A stretch of DNA of 64,000 nt from Fulvivirga imtechensis AK7. Its GTDB lineage: Bacteria > Bacteroidota > Bacteroidia > Cytophagales > Cyclobacteriaceae. The stretch's first letter is position 1, and every line of letters starts with the position of its first letter. The stretch is taken from positions 1-64,000 of the forward strand of contig NZ_AMZN01000009.1 in the NCBI RefSeq assembly GCF_000331535.1. Direction: 5' to 3'. The notes under the pieces are model-generated. The model worked only from the letters and a program-made list of their open reading frames with translations, did not search any database and was not told the DNA's origin. Shown here piece by piece: positions 26,335 to 34,280 of the stretch. A program made the translations under genes and the position numbers.

Positions 26335-27108
26335 ATGGCAAAGGGTGATAATAAAGGTGGCGAAAAATATAATATGTTCAAAGAGTTTGAAGGCTCCCGG
26401 TATTCGGGTATGAAGATTGGCGCCAGCCATAAGTGGTATTACGACCGGGGAGAGTGGCGAGAACGCAAAGTGACCCCGGAAAATTGGGATATTTACTACG
26501 AAACGACAAAAAACAGAGCGGGAAAGGCTCCCGAAGGGTCAGGGGCACCTGTGGGAACAGAATACAACTGGTTGATTGTAGCCCATCAGCGGGTGAGTAA
26601 ACTGGACGCCAACAGCTATATGACCTGTCTCGATGGCAAAAAGTTTAAGGTAGCCCACAAACGGGCCGGCAAAAACAGATGGAATACTAAAGAAAAGACA
26701 CAGCGCAAAAAGGTGATCCAATTTTTAGAGCAAGTGATCCAGAACCTGAAAGAAGCGGATGAAGACGAACAAGTACCATACACTGTTGGAGAAGTAGAAC
26801 GAATATATGGTCTGGAACACAAAAACAAAGCTGAACTTTATGAAGTGGCCGCAGAAAGGAATATACCTAATCGCTCAAAAATGAGTAGAGCGGAACTGTT
26901 AGACGCAATAACGAATACCATCAGCCAAAAAAAGGCTGAGCCAACTGAAACCAAAAGAACCGAACAACCAGATGAAAAGCTTACCAATAAAAGCAAAGAA
27001 GCACTTTACGATTTGGCACAAAAGCGAAGGATTAAAGGCCGCTCTCAGATGAAAAAGAAAGAACTGGTCAATGCATTGAAAGAAAGACAAAAGAAAACGG
27101 TATTGTAA
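26335..27108 (+). CDS. Basic protein with two Rho-N/SAP-like helical repeats
   Basis: About 257 residues from the ATG at 26335, chosen because GAAGGA lies just upstream; the frame is open back to 26233. The N-terminal half is unrecognised and basic. The C-terminal half carries two similar ~33-residue repeats: NKAELYEVAAERNIPNRSKM (followed by SRAELLDAI), and SKEALYDLAQKRRIKGRSQM (followed by KKKELVNAL). Each resembles the Rho N-terminal/SAP fold that binds nucleic acid. A DNA- or RNA-associated role is therefore plausible but unproven. It stands alone. Confidence 0.65.
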   Translation: MAKGDNKGGEKYNMFKEFEGSRYSGMKIGASHKWYYDRGEWRERKVTPENWDIYYETTKNRAGKAPEGSGAPVGTEYNWLIVAHQRVSKLDANSYMTCLDGKKFKVAHKRAGKNRWNTKEKTQRKKVIQFLEQVIQNLKEADEDEQVPYTVGEVERIYGLEHKNKAELYEVAAERNIPNRSKMSRAELLDAITNTISQKKAEPTETKRTEQPDEKLTNKSKEALYDLAQKRRIKGRSQMKKKELVNALKERQKKTVL

Positions 27109-27168
27109 AGTATACTACCAGAATGAGGCATCAATACCCTCTTCTCTTGACAATGTCTTAATTAATTG

Positions 27169-27309
27169 CTACTTTTTGGAATATTTCAAGAATGCAGACT
27201 CAACGCACACATATCCATAAACTCCTACCATACAAGTTTTTACCTTGTAAGGCCCTCGGTTTGCGTAATCTGCAACCCATTTTTGATTGTTAGCCCATCT
27301 AATTTTCAT
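27169..27309 (-). CDS. Possible 46-residue small protein
   Basis: A short frame starting ATGAAAATTAGATGG, preceded by GGGAAG. The product begins MKIRWANNQKWVADYANR and contains two cysteines and several aromatic residues (GVYGYVCVESAFLKYSKK end). Its composition is protein-like and it lacks low-complexity features, but I recognise no family. It could also be the surviving tail of a larger lost gene. Confidence 0.35.
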   Translation of the reverse strand: MKIRWANNQKWVADYANRGPYKVKTCMVGVYGYVCVESAFLKYSKK

Positions 27310-27363
27310 ACAACTTCCCGGCTACAGGTATCAGGATGATGCCTGTGAACAGTTTTTTTACTA

Positions 27364-27401
27364 AAAATACCTCCGTTCCCGGTGCGGGAACAGGGTATTT
27401 T
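27364..27401. terminator. Long perfect-type hairpin 25 bases before the cyanophycinase-like gene
   Basis: Outer stem AAAATACC/GGTATTTT (27364-27371 with 27394-27401) and inner stem GTTCCCG/CGGGAAC (27375-27381 with 27385-27391) around a GTG loop. The T-rich 3' side allows it to work as a terminator. Its position immediately upstream of a start codon also permits a 5' leader role. Confidence 0.5.
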
Positions 27402-27425
27402 ATCTATTAACCAACCCATATCGTT

Positions 27426-28553
27426 ATGAAAATTAAACTAACACACATCCTGCTTTCGTTAGCAGCATTGCTCTTTTTTGGATGCGAAGAAGACGCAGTA
27501 ACAGATCAATCACAAATCGATTCTAAAATAGACTCAAGTGCCAAAAAACCTGGAGGTGGGAATGGCGGTGGGAATGGAGGCGGCGGAAACGGTGGTGGGA
27601 ATGGCCCCAAAGTTTACACAACAGGCGATGCTGCAGACGTCTCTACTTCCACTTCATTCGGAATAGCCCTGATGGGTGGTGCAGACGCCTACACTACTGC
27701 TGAAACAGCGGCCTTCCAGTTCTTGGTTAACAAATCAGGAGGTGGTGATTTCGTGGTGCTGCGAGCATCCGGATCTGACGGATACAACAGCTTTATCTAC
27801 AATGATATCGGAGGAGTCAATTCGGTTGAAACCATTATTGTTGACTCACGGGCTGATGCCGACCATACCACCACGGAAACAATTGTAAAAAATGCAGAAG
27901 CTATCTTCATTGCCGGAGGTGATCAGTCTGATTATGTCAACTACTGGAAGGATACCAAACTTGAAGCTGCCATTAATTACGCGCTTAATACCAAAAATAT
28001 ACCTATTGGTGGTTCCAGTGCGGGATTAGCTATACTTGGAGAGTTCTATTATGGCGCTACAGGCTCCTCAGTGATCTCCAGCGAGGCCCTGAATGACCCA
28101 TACAATTCCGGGATGGCAGGATTGGATGGCGGAAGCTTTTTAAATGTAAATTATCTCTCCAACCTTATCACCGATTCACATTACAATGAAAGAGACAGGC
28201 AAGGCCGCCACTTTACCTTTATGGCTCGCTTAGTACAGGATTTTGGTGTGGCCTACGGAAGTGTTAAAGGGATTGGGGTCGATGAGGCAACTGCTGTTTT
28301 GGTGGAAAGCAACGGGTCTTCCAAAGTATTCGGTTCGGGAAGTGCATATTTCCTGAAAGGCAATGGAGGTACACCCGAAACATGTCAGTCCGGAACACCT
28401 CTAACGTGGTACAGGGGCGGACAGGCTGTATCTGCTTATGTAGTTCCTGGCACGACCAACGGTTCTAATACCTTTAATCTCGCCAGTTGGAGTGGTTCGG
28501 GAGGCACCAGTGAGTATTGGTATGCCAATAGCGGTAGCTTTACGAGAAATTAA
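27426..28553 (+). CDS. Cyanophycinase-like lipoprotein (peptidase family S51)
   Basis: A 375-residue lipoprotein (signal with LFFGC, lipid cysteine Cys20) followed by a Gly/Asn-rich flexible linker (about 43-60) and an S51-type catalytic domain. Visible motifs are the GGADAY start, IFIAGGDQSDYVNYW and the nucleophile elbow IGGSSAGLAILGE. Cyanophycinases cut the Asp-Arg backbone polymer. In heterotrophic Bacteroidota, exported S51 enzymes probably scavenge cyanophycin or act as dipeptidases. No cyanophycin synthetase is present in the window, in keeping with scavenging. The C-terminal ~60 residues form an extra Ser/Gly-rich domain. Confidence 0.88.
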   Translation: MKIKLTHILLSLAALLFFGCEEDAVTDQSQIDSKIDSSAKKPGGGNGGGNGGGGNGGGNGPKVYTTGDAADVSTSTSFGIALMGGADAYTTAETAAFQFLVNKSGGGDFVVLRASGSDGYNSFIYNDIGGVNSVETIIVDSRADADHTTTETIVKNAEAIFIAGGDQSDYVNYWKDTKLEAAINYALNTKNIPIGGSSAGLAILGEFYYGATGSSVISSEALNDPYNSGMAGLDGGSFLNVNYLSNLITDSHYNERDRQGRHFTFMARLVQDFGVAYGSVKGIGVDEATAVLVESNGSSKVFGSGSAYFLKGNGGTPETCQSGTPLTWYRGGQAVSAYVVPGTTNGSNTFNLASWSGSGGTSEYWYANSGSFTRN

Positions 28554-28619
28554 TGTACTCCGAAGCAATCCAGCTACTTTCAGTCGATTTTGACAATAAC
28601 CGACAGGAAGTCATTGATT

Positions 28620-28702
28620 AACCACAGAGGAAACGGAGGAGAACAGAGGTTCACAGAGGAATCTCTCTGCCTTCTCCATAAGCCTCCGTTACCTCTGCGG
28701 TT
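28620..28702. repeat. Inverted repeat of the CCACAGAGG family between convergent genes
   Basis: Arms of 20 bases (28620-28639 and 28683-28702) pair with two mismatches, with CACAGAGG words also in the loop. It lies between the convergent cyanophycinase-like and DUF3347 genes and could act as a bidirectional terminator. The related word CCGCAGAGAGG is seen near 51110-51125. Confidence 0.65.
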
Positions 28703-28717
28703 TTCATTCAAGTATTT

Positions 28718-29302
28718 CTATTTCGAGGCGATAGTCTCTTTCACAGCTCCGCATTTTAGCATTTTATCACCAAAATACGGATTTCTGATCTCCTTACTTG
28801 AACTCAGCCAGTAAGCGCCCTGATTATCAAATGCCATAGGGCAATGCTGTTTATAAAGGGTCATCCCTGTATTTTTTGCTTTAGCGAGTGCATAAATGTT
28901 TTGAGACATCTGGTCAAAGTGTTCTCTGATATACTCCATCTCATCAGTATCAACAATATGCCGGGCATCTTCTTTAAGTCCGCTAACAGCCCGACTACCT
29001 TCTGCTCCTTCGAGAGCAGCCAGCATTTTCTTCGCCCCTTCCTTCGCCTGATCTGCCTCGGTGGCTACCAAAGCATCTTTGACTTCCAGGTAGGAGCTGA
29101 TAACATTTTTAGACTGTTCATCGGAAATTCCCGAAAAATCTGCCGTTGTAGCCTGCTCTCCTTCATGCATGTCCTCATGTTCGTGCCGTTCTTCTGTTGT
29201 AGCTTCTGTGTCTACATTTTCCGCAGGTTTGTTACAGGCAACAACGAAGGCCATAAGGGATAATAACAAGCAAATGTTAAAAATAAGTTTCATAGTTTTC
29301 AT
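28718..29302 (-). CDS. DUF3347 domain lipoprotein
   Basis: A 194-residue lipoprotein (lipobox FVVAC at residues 19-23) with a His/Glu-rich linker (EERHEHEDMHEGEQ) and a DUF3347 domain. The C-terminal portion (HCPMAFDNQGAYWLSS, EIRNPYFGDKMLKCG) closely matches the C-terminus of the adjacent CusB protein, so the two are duplicates of one metal-associated module. It is likely periplasmic and copper-binding, given Cys, Met and His placement. It is the last gene of the metal efflux operon. Confidence 0.85.
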   Translation of the reverse strand: MKTMKLIFNICLLLSLMAFVVACNKPAENVDTEATTEERHEHEDMHEGEQATTADFSGISDEQSKNVISSYLEVKDALVATEADQAKEGAKKMLAALEGAEGSRAVSGLKEDARHIVDTDEMEYIREHFDQMSQNIYALAKAKNTGMTLYKQHCPMAFDNQGAYWLSSSKEIRNPYFGDKMLKCGAVKETIASK

Positions 29303-29327
29303 TGTGTAATATTTAAGGTTTCAAAAA

Positions 29328-31097
29328 TTATTCAATTGTTTCAGATACCTCACCACAGGTAAGCATCATCTCCCCATAATAAGGATTGCGTATCTCATCA
29401 ATACTGCTTAGCCAGTCAGCTCCTTTATCATCATTGGCCATAGGGCAATGTTGTACATAGATGGCCTGTGCAAAAGGCCCAAAGCTTTTCGCCAGTTTCA
29501 CCATGCCCTCCGAGAGCGGGATAAAATGCTTACGCGCCTGATCTATATTGGCCGATGAAATCAATGCTTCCACATTTCTATTTAGAGTGCCCTGCAACTG
29601 CATCCAAAGGTCATGAGCCTCTCCTTCAAAATTCTTCATTGATATTTTATTCAGCCTGGCTTTAAAATCCTTAGCTTCGATCACCGCTTCTTTGTGATTA
29701 GAGGCTACAAGAGCATCTTTTAACGGATAGTAACTAAGTATCAAGTCTTCCAACTCCTTTTTTGCAGCCTCACTTGCCTTTACCCGCTGCACCGGAGCAT
29801 TGGTGATCGTACCTGACACCACCCCATGGTCATGTCCTGTCATAGCTGCACCTCCTTCAGGGTTCATCATACTAGGCTTTCCAGCAAGCTGAGCTGCTGC
29901 ATCAACGGTAAAAGTGCCATTCACCACTACCAGTTCCCCAGTTTCCAATCCTTCCTCAACCACATACCTGTCGCCCAGCGATGGCCCTAATACTACCTCC
30001 CGCATTAAGAAAGAAGGGGTTTCCGATGCCTGATCCTTCACATAGACAACAGATCTTTCGCCCGTCCACATTACTGCTGACTTTGGTAGTGTCAGTTGTT
30101 GATCATCAGCCCGAATCTCTGCCTGCACGATTCCTGTGGCAAACATCTGTGGCTTCAGCTTTTGCCCGGGATTGGCGGTTTCTACCCTTACACGTGCCAC
30201 CCGTGTCTGCATGTTGATCACCGGAGATATGAAGGTGACCTTACCATCAAATTTTTGTCCCGGTAATGAGGCAACGGTAAACTCAACGCGATCACCCAGA
30301 TCAACCCATGGCAGGTCATTTTCATAGGCATCAAACTCCACCCACACCCGCGACAGGTCGGCTATAGTATACAAGGCCTCTCCCCTTTTCAGGTAGTTAC
30401 CCACATTTACTTTCTTTTCCATGACTATACCCGACTGGTCAGCCAGAATATCGATGGTTTCCCGAATGTTGCCTGATTCACCTATACCGTTGATCTGCTT
30501 TTCCGAGAGTCGCAAAGCTTTTAGTTTCTCCACTGAAGCTTTGTACAGGGCAGGCTGAGAGTCCTTAATAGAAAGTGTCTGCAAGAGCTCCTGTTGGGCA
30601 GCTATCAGTTCGGGAGAGTAAATGCTGGCCAGGCGCTGTCCTTTTTGCACATACTCACCTGTAGTATTGACAAAAAGCTGCTCCACACGACCACTAACGT
30701 GAGCAGACTGTGACTTCACCAGCTTTTCATCGGGTACTACCGTGCCATTGAGCCGGATAGCCTTCTCAACAGCCGCAGTTCCTACCTGCATGGTTTGCAC
30801 ATTGGCGAGCTTCACCGCTGTCTCCGTCATGGAAACTGCCATAGCATTGACACCACCGTCATCAGAAGCGAGTGGGATCAGGTCCATACCGCAAATCGGG
30901 CATTTTCCCGGTTCAGACTGACGGATCTGGGGGTGCATAGAACATGTCCAGACAGTTTCATCGGCATGCTCCGCAACAGAATGGTCTGCTTCCTGCTCAT
31001 TGGCATCATTACCAGACCAGAACAGATACCCTAAAAAAAGACCTGTTGCCAATGCTAGCAAAGCAACAAGCCATGGATTTCGAAAGTAGTTTCTCAT
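29328..31097 (-). CDS. cusB: CusB-type RND efflux periplasmic adaptor with metal-binding and DUF3347 domains
   Basis: A 589-residue membrane-fusion protein for copper/silver export. Order: an N-terminal anchor helix (8-27); a heavy-metal-binding domain with WTCSMHPQIR and GKCPICGMDL (Cys52, Cys66, Cys69, Met71); the barrel-sandwich/lipoyl and helical hairpin region; beta-barrel; and a C-terminal DUF3347 domain (about 465-585) with HCPMANDDKGADWLSS. It links the inner-membrane CusA pump to the TolC-like channel encoded upstream. The class I aldolase gene separates it from tolC. Confidence 0.93.
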   Translation of the reverse strand: MRNYFRNPWLVALLALATGLFLGYLFWSGNDANEQEADHSVAEHADETVWTCSMHPQIRQSEPGKCPICGMDLIPLASDDGGVNAMAVSMTETAVKLANVQTMQVGTAAVEKAIRLNGTVVPDEKLVKSQSAHVSGRVEQLFVNTTGEYVQKGQRLASIYSPELIAAQQELLQTLSIKDSQPALYKASVEKLKALRLSEKQINGIGESGNIRETIDILADQSGIVMEKKVNVGNYLKRGEALYTIADLSRVWVEFDAYENDLPWVDLGDRVEFTVASLPGQKFDGKVTFISPVINMQTRVARVRVETANPGQKLKPQMFATGIVQAEIRADDQQLTLPKSAVMWTGERSVVYVKDQASETPSFLMREVVLGPSLGDRYVVEEGLETGELVVVNGTFTVDAAAQLAGKPSMMNPEGGAAMTGHDHGVVSGTITNAPVQRVKASEAAKKELEDLILSYYPLKDALVASNHKEAVIEAKDFKARLNKISMKNFEGEAHDLWMQLQGTLNRNVEALISSANIDQARKHFIPLSEGMVKLAKSFGPFAQAIYVQHCPMANDDKGADWLSSIDEIRNPYYGEMMLTCGEVSETIE

Positions 31098-31165
31098 ATT
31101 ATCTAATTTTAAGCCCTCAGCTACAAGCCCCCTAGTGACCAGTGACTAATAACCAGTGACTATAT

Positions 31166-32239
31166 TTATGCAAGCGTAATGTCCTGGTTGAGGTAGACGT
31201 CCTGCACCGTATTCAGAAGTTCCACACCTTTATTAAAAGGTCTCTGAAATGCCTTTCTGCCTAATATCAATCCCGAACCACCTGCTCTTTTATTAATTAC
31301 TGCTGTTTTGACTGCTTCCTGAATATCAGATTCACCTTTGGAGGCTCCTCCTGAGTTGATCAATCCGATTCTACCGGAATAGCAATTCAGCACTTGGTAC
31401 CTGCAAAGATCAATCGGATGATCCGTGGCCAGTTTATCGTACATATCAGGGTGTGATTTACCAAATTTCAGGTTAGTAAAACCCCTGTTGGTATCCGGCA
31501 GCTTTTGCTTGATCACATCCGCCTGTATGGTTACTCCCAAATGGTTGGCCTGCCCTGTCAGGTCTGCCGCGGTGTGGTAGTCGGTGCCATTCTGCTTGAA
31601 ATTCGAGTTCCGCGTATAGCACCAGAGTATAGTAGCCATTCCCAACTGGTGCGCCTCTTCAAAGGCACTAGCCACTTCCATGATCTGCCGGGTAGATTCT
31701 TCCGAACCAAAGTAAATGGTAGCGCCTACAGCAACCGCCCCAAGTTCCCATGCTTCCCGAACCGACCCAAACATGATCTGATCATAAGCATTCGGATAGG
31801 AAAGCATCTCGTTGTGATTGATCTTCACCAGGAAAGGTATCTTGTGGGCGTATTTCCTGGAAAGCAATGCCAATCCTCCGAATGTTGTTGCCACGGCATT
31901 GCACTGTGCCTCAATGGCAAGCTCCAGTATCTTTTCAGGATCAAAGTAAATAGGGTTGGGAGCAAAAGCGCTACCAGCCGAATGCTCTATACCCTGATCC
32001 ACAGGAAGGATCGAGAGGTAGCCAGTCCCCGCAAGCCGACCTGTATTATATAATGTGGACAGGCTTCTCAACACCTGAGGCGACCGGTTGCTCGAGGCAA
32101 ATATCTTATCCACCTTATCAGGTCCTGTGTGATGCAGCGCCTCCTTTTTAACTGTTTTGCATTCATGCTCCAGTAAATCAGAAGCTTCACTTCCCAGTAT
32201 GGAAGCAATTTTGTCTAGAGTGTGGTTAGCAGTTATCAT
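31166..32239 (-). CDS. fbaB: Class I fructose-bisphosphate aldolase (FbaB/DhnA-type)
   Basis: A 357-residue aldolase of the archaeal-type DeoC/FbaB family, which uses a Schiff-base lysine. The family hallmarks seen are [25 protein letters not shown] and the C-terminal [14 protein letters not shown] phosphate-binding region. It catalyses the cleavage of fructose-1,6-bisphosphate in glycolysis. Its position inside a copper-efflux gene series (84 bases after tolC, 68 before cusB) is unusual, and it may have its own promoter. Confidence 0.9.
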   Translation of the reverse strand: MITANHTLDKIASILGSEASDLLEHECKTVKKEALHHTGPDKVDKIFASSNRSPQVLRSLSTLYNTGRLAGTGYLSILPVDQGIEHSAGSAFAPNPIYFDPEKILELAIEAQCNAVATTFGGLALLSRKYAHKIPFLVKINHNEMLSYPNAYDQIMFGSVREAWELGAVAVGATIYFGSEESTRQIMEVASAFEEAHQLGMATILWCYTRNSNFKQNGTDYHTAADLTGQANHLGVTIQADVIKQKLPDTNRGFTNLKFGKSHPDMYDKLATDHPIDLCRYQVLNCYSGRIGLINSGGASKGESDIQEAVKTAVINKRAGGSGLILGRKAFQRPFNKGVELLNTVQDVYLNQDITLA

Positions 32240-32322
32240 AAATTTAAATGTTTTTGATTGGTTAAGAATTCTACATTTAAAATCAGCTTCGCACCTAAAT
32301 TGTTATGTTTTATCACTTTGTT

Positions 32323-33570
32323 TTAGTTGTTTCTCTCTTCTTCTGACACTTCATAGGTCAGGTATTCTATATCCGACATCATTAGCAGGTAATTTTTATA
32401 GGCAGTATAATACCCGCGCTCAAATTGGATCAGCTTCTGCTGTATCTGTAGCACCTCTTCAAAATCAGAAAGGTTGTTAGTATAGTCTGATATGGAAAGC
32501 TCTAAGGTTTTATTAGAGATCTCTATCTCGGATCTAAACAGGTCCATTTGATCCTGCGCCACCTGCAACTGATAGTAAGCTATGTCCAACTGTGACAGAA
32601 AAGTGTTGATCGCATTTTCCTGTTCAAACTGAAATTGCTCTTCCCTCAATTCTGCTTCCTTTACCGCAGCATTATATTTTTTTCGCCAGATGGGCAACCC
32701 TATAGTCACCATAGGCATAATCACATTTTTTCCATTGTCAGACATCGACATGTCTGTTCTTTTATCCACTACTACATAGTCCAAACCTGCCCCCAGGTTC
32801 GGGTAACCGCTTTTTATCGCTACACGCTTGCTCTGCCCAGAAGCCTGCTGCTGGAGTTGATAAAACTGAACGACAGGATGTGCGGGCAAAGTATCAGGTC
32901 TAATATATTCGTGTAATGGTTTAACAGGGATTGAATCGGCTATCACAATTTCCGGTTGGACCTGTTGATTGATCAGCCTTTCAAAGGATGCCTTTAAGGG
33001 TTCCATCCGGTTTTGGAGAATCTTCAACTGCGTTTTCACCTGCTGCTGTTCCAACTGTACGCGAAGAACATTTGCCAGCCGTCCCTCTCCGCTGCTAAAC
33101 CTTGTCTGTGCCAACTTTTCATAACTATCCAGCAGCGCCAGGTTCTTTTGCTCCAGTTCCATGAGTTTTTGTACTTCCCATATTTCGTAATACTGCCCCT
33201 TCACCATTTGAAACAGCTTTCCCCTTGCGTTGATAAACTTCAGGTAATTAGCCTTCGCCTGCAAAGCGGCTACATCGCCACGGGCATCAAGTGTACCAAA
33301 CCAGGGAAACATCTGACTTAAAGAAAACCTCACGCGTTGCGGACCTACACGGGTCTCGACAGGACTAATAAAATACCCAATCGACAGCGTAGGATCCTGC
33401 AGGGTTTTGGCCTGAGGTATTTTTTCCAGTGATGCTTCAAATTCAGCATATCGGGCCTTTAGCTCCGGGTTGTTTTCCGCTGCTATTTCTAAGTACTGGT
33501 TCAGCTCCGCCTGCGCCATTAACTGAGCCAGCGGAATCAAGAATATGATATGGAATAGTAATAACCTCAT
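32323..33570 (-). CDS. TolC-family outer membrane efflux protein
   Basis: A 415-residue outer-membrane factor with a signal peptide (LFHIIFLIPLAQLMAQ) and the long alternating coiled-coil helices of the TolC/CusC fold (for example residues 155-185 and 300-400). It forms the exit duct of the RND metal pump encoded around it. It overlaps the preceding lipoprotein gene by four bases, so it is co-translated with it. Confidence 0.92.
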   Translation of the reverse strand: MRLLLFHIIFLIPLAQLMAQAELNQYLEIAAENNPELKARYAEFEASLEKIPQAKTLQDPTLSIGYFISPVETRVGPQRVRFSLSQMFPWFGTLDARGDVAALQAKANYLKFINARGKLFQMVKGQYYEIWEVQKLMELEQKNLALLDSYEKLAQTRFSSGEGRLANVLRVQLEQQQVKTQLKILQNRMEPLKASFERLINQQVQPEIVIADSIPVKPLHEYIRPDTLPAHPVVQFYQLQQQASGQSKRVAIKSGYPNLGAGLDYVVVDKRTDMSMSDNGKNVIMPMVTIGLPIWRKKYNAAVKEAELREEQFQFEQENAINTFLSQLDIAYYQLQVAQDQMDLFRSEIEISNKTLELSISDYTNNLSDFEEVLQIQQKLIQFERGYYTAYKNYLLMMSDIEYLTYEVSEEERNN

Positions 33571-34280
33571 AAGCTGACCGGGATAAATAATTTAACATCT
33601 TTATCTAACCTCAATGCATCCACATGCCCCATTTCATCTGCTTTCTCATTCCTCACATGCATGTGCAGGTTTGAATTGTGATGGGTAAATATCCCGTGAT
33701 GACCGGTGGAGTAAAATCCGGTGATATAAACCTTCTCATTTTCCAACACTCCCTGATATCCAGCCTTACGATGCTCATCGTGCGTGGCTTTTGATACTGC
33801 CAAAGGTTGGATCACATGGTATTCAGCGGCTGTAGCCTTTCCTTCCAGTCGAAAAGGGAATGGCGATCTTAACCCTTCCTTTTTCGCCAGTCCTGAAAGA
33901 TAATACTCCAGGTCTTTCATGGTCTCCACCGTATCAGGTAAGTTATGCCGGCCCCATGCTTCCACTATTGTATAAACCAGCAGTGTAGCCTGATAGTTAA
34001 AATCATTCAATACGCTAACTCCTCCATTTTGAACCACACTTACATAGGGAGTTCCATTCTCAACCAGTATCTCCCCTTTCAGGGAATCCAACGCCCCGAT
34101 GGCATACAGGCGCCCCATTCCCCGCAGGGTATCCAGATCTACTTTGGCTGAGATGTCATTCTGATGCATCATTTTCCTCAGTTCACCCGCATAGTGTACC
34201 TCCACATCCTGAAGATGCGGAGTATTACAGGCCATTAATGCTCCTGAAAGGAGCAGTGATAAATATTTAAATTTCATCAT
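33567..34280 (-). CDS. Lipoprotein acetolactate decarboxylase homologue
   Basis: A 237-residue protein with a lipobox (LMAC, Cys18) and the fold of alpha-acetolactate decarboxylase. The three zinc ligands of that family are conserved in spacing: His206 and His208 (LHMHV), and His219 (GHVD), plus the substrate-arginine region PFPFRLEG. The bona fide enzyme is cytoplasmic and makes acetoin; this copy is predicted to be membrane-anchored and lies between cusA (overlap of 14 bases) and tolC (overlap of 4). The embedding strongly suggests a role tied to metal export, either as a zinc/copper-binding accessory or a repurposed enzyme. Catalysis is not shown. Confidence 0.85.
   Translation of the reverse strand: MMKFKYLSLLLSGALMACNTPHLQDVEVHYAGELRKMMHQNDISAKVDLDTLRGMGRLYAIGALDSLKGEILVENGTPYVSVVQNGGVSVLNDFNYQATLLVYTIVEAWGRHNLPDTVETMKDLEYYLSGLAKKEGLRSPFPFRLEGKATAAEYHVIQPLAVSKATHDEHRKAGYQGVLENEKVYITGFYSTGHHGIFTHHNSNLHMHVRNEKADEMGHVDALRLDKDVKLFIPVSL

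Larger units (their letters stand above)
27109..27425. other. Intergenic region with a small minus-strand ORF and a hairpin
   Basis: 317 bases that hold a 46-codon minus-strand frame (27169-27309) and a long hairpin (27364-27401), each listed separately; otherwise no signal. Confidence 0.6.
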
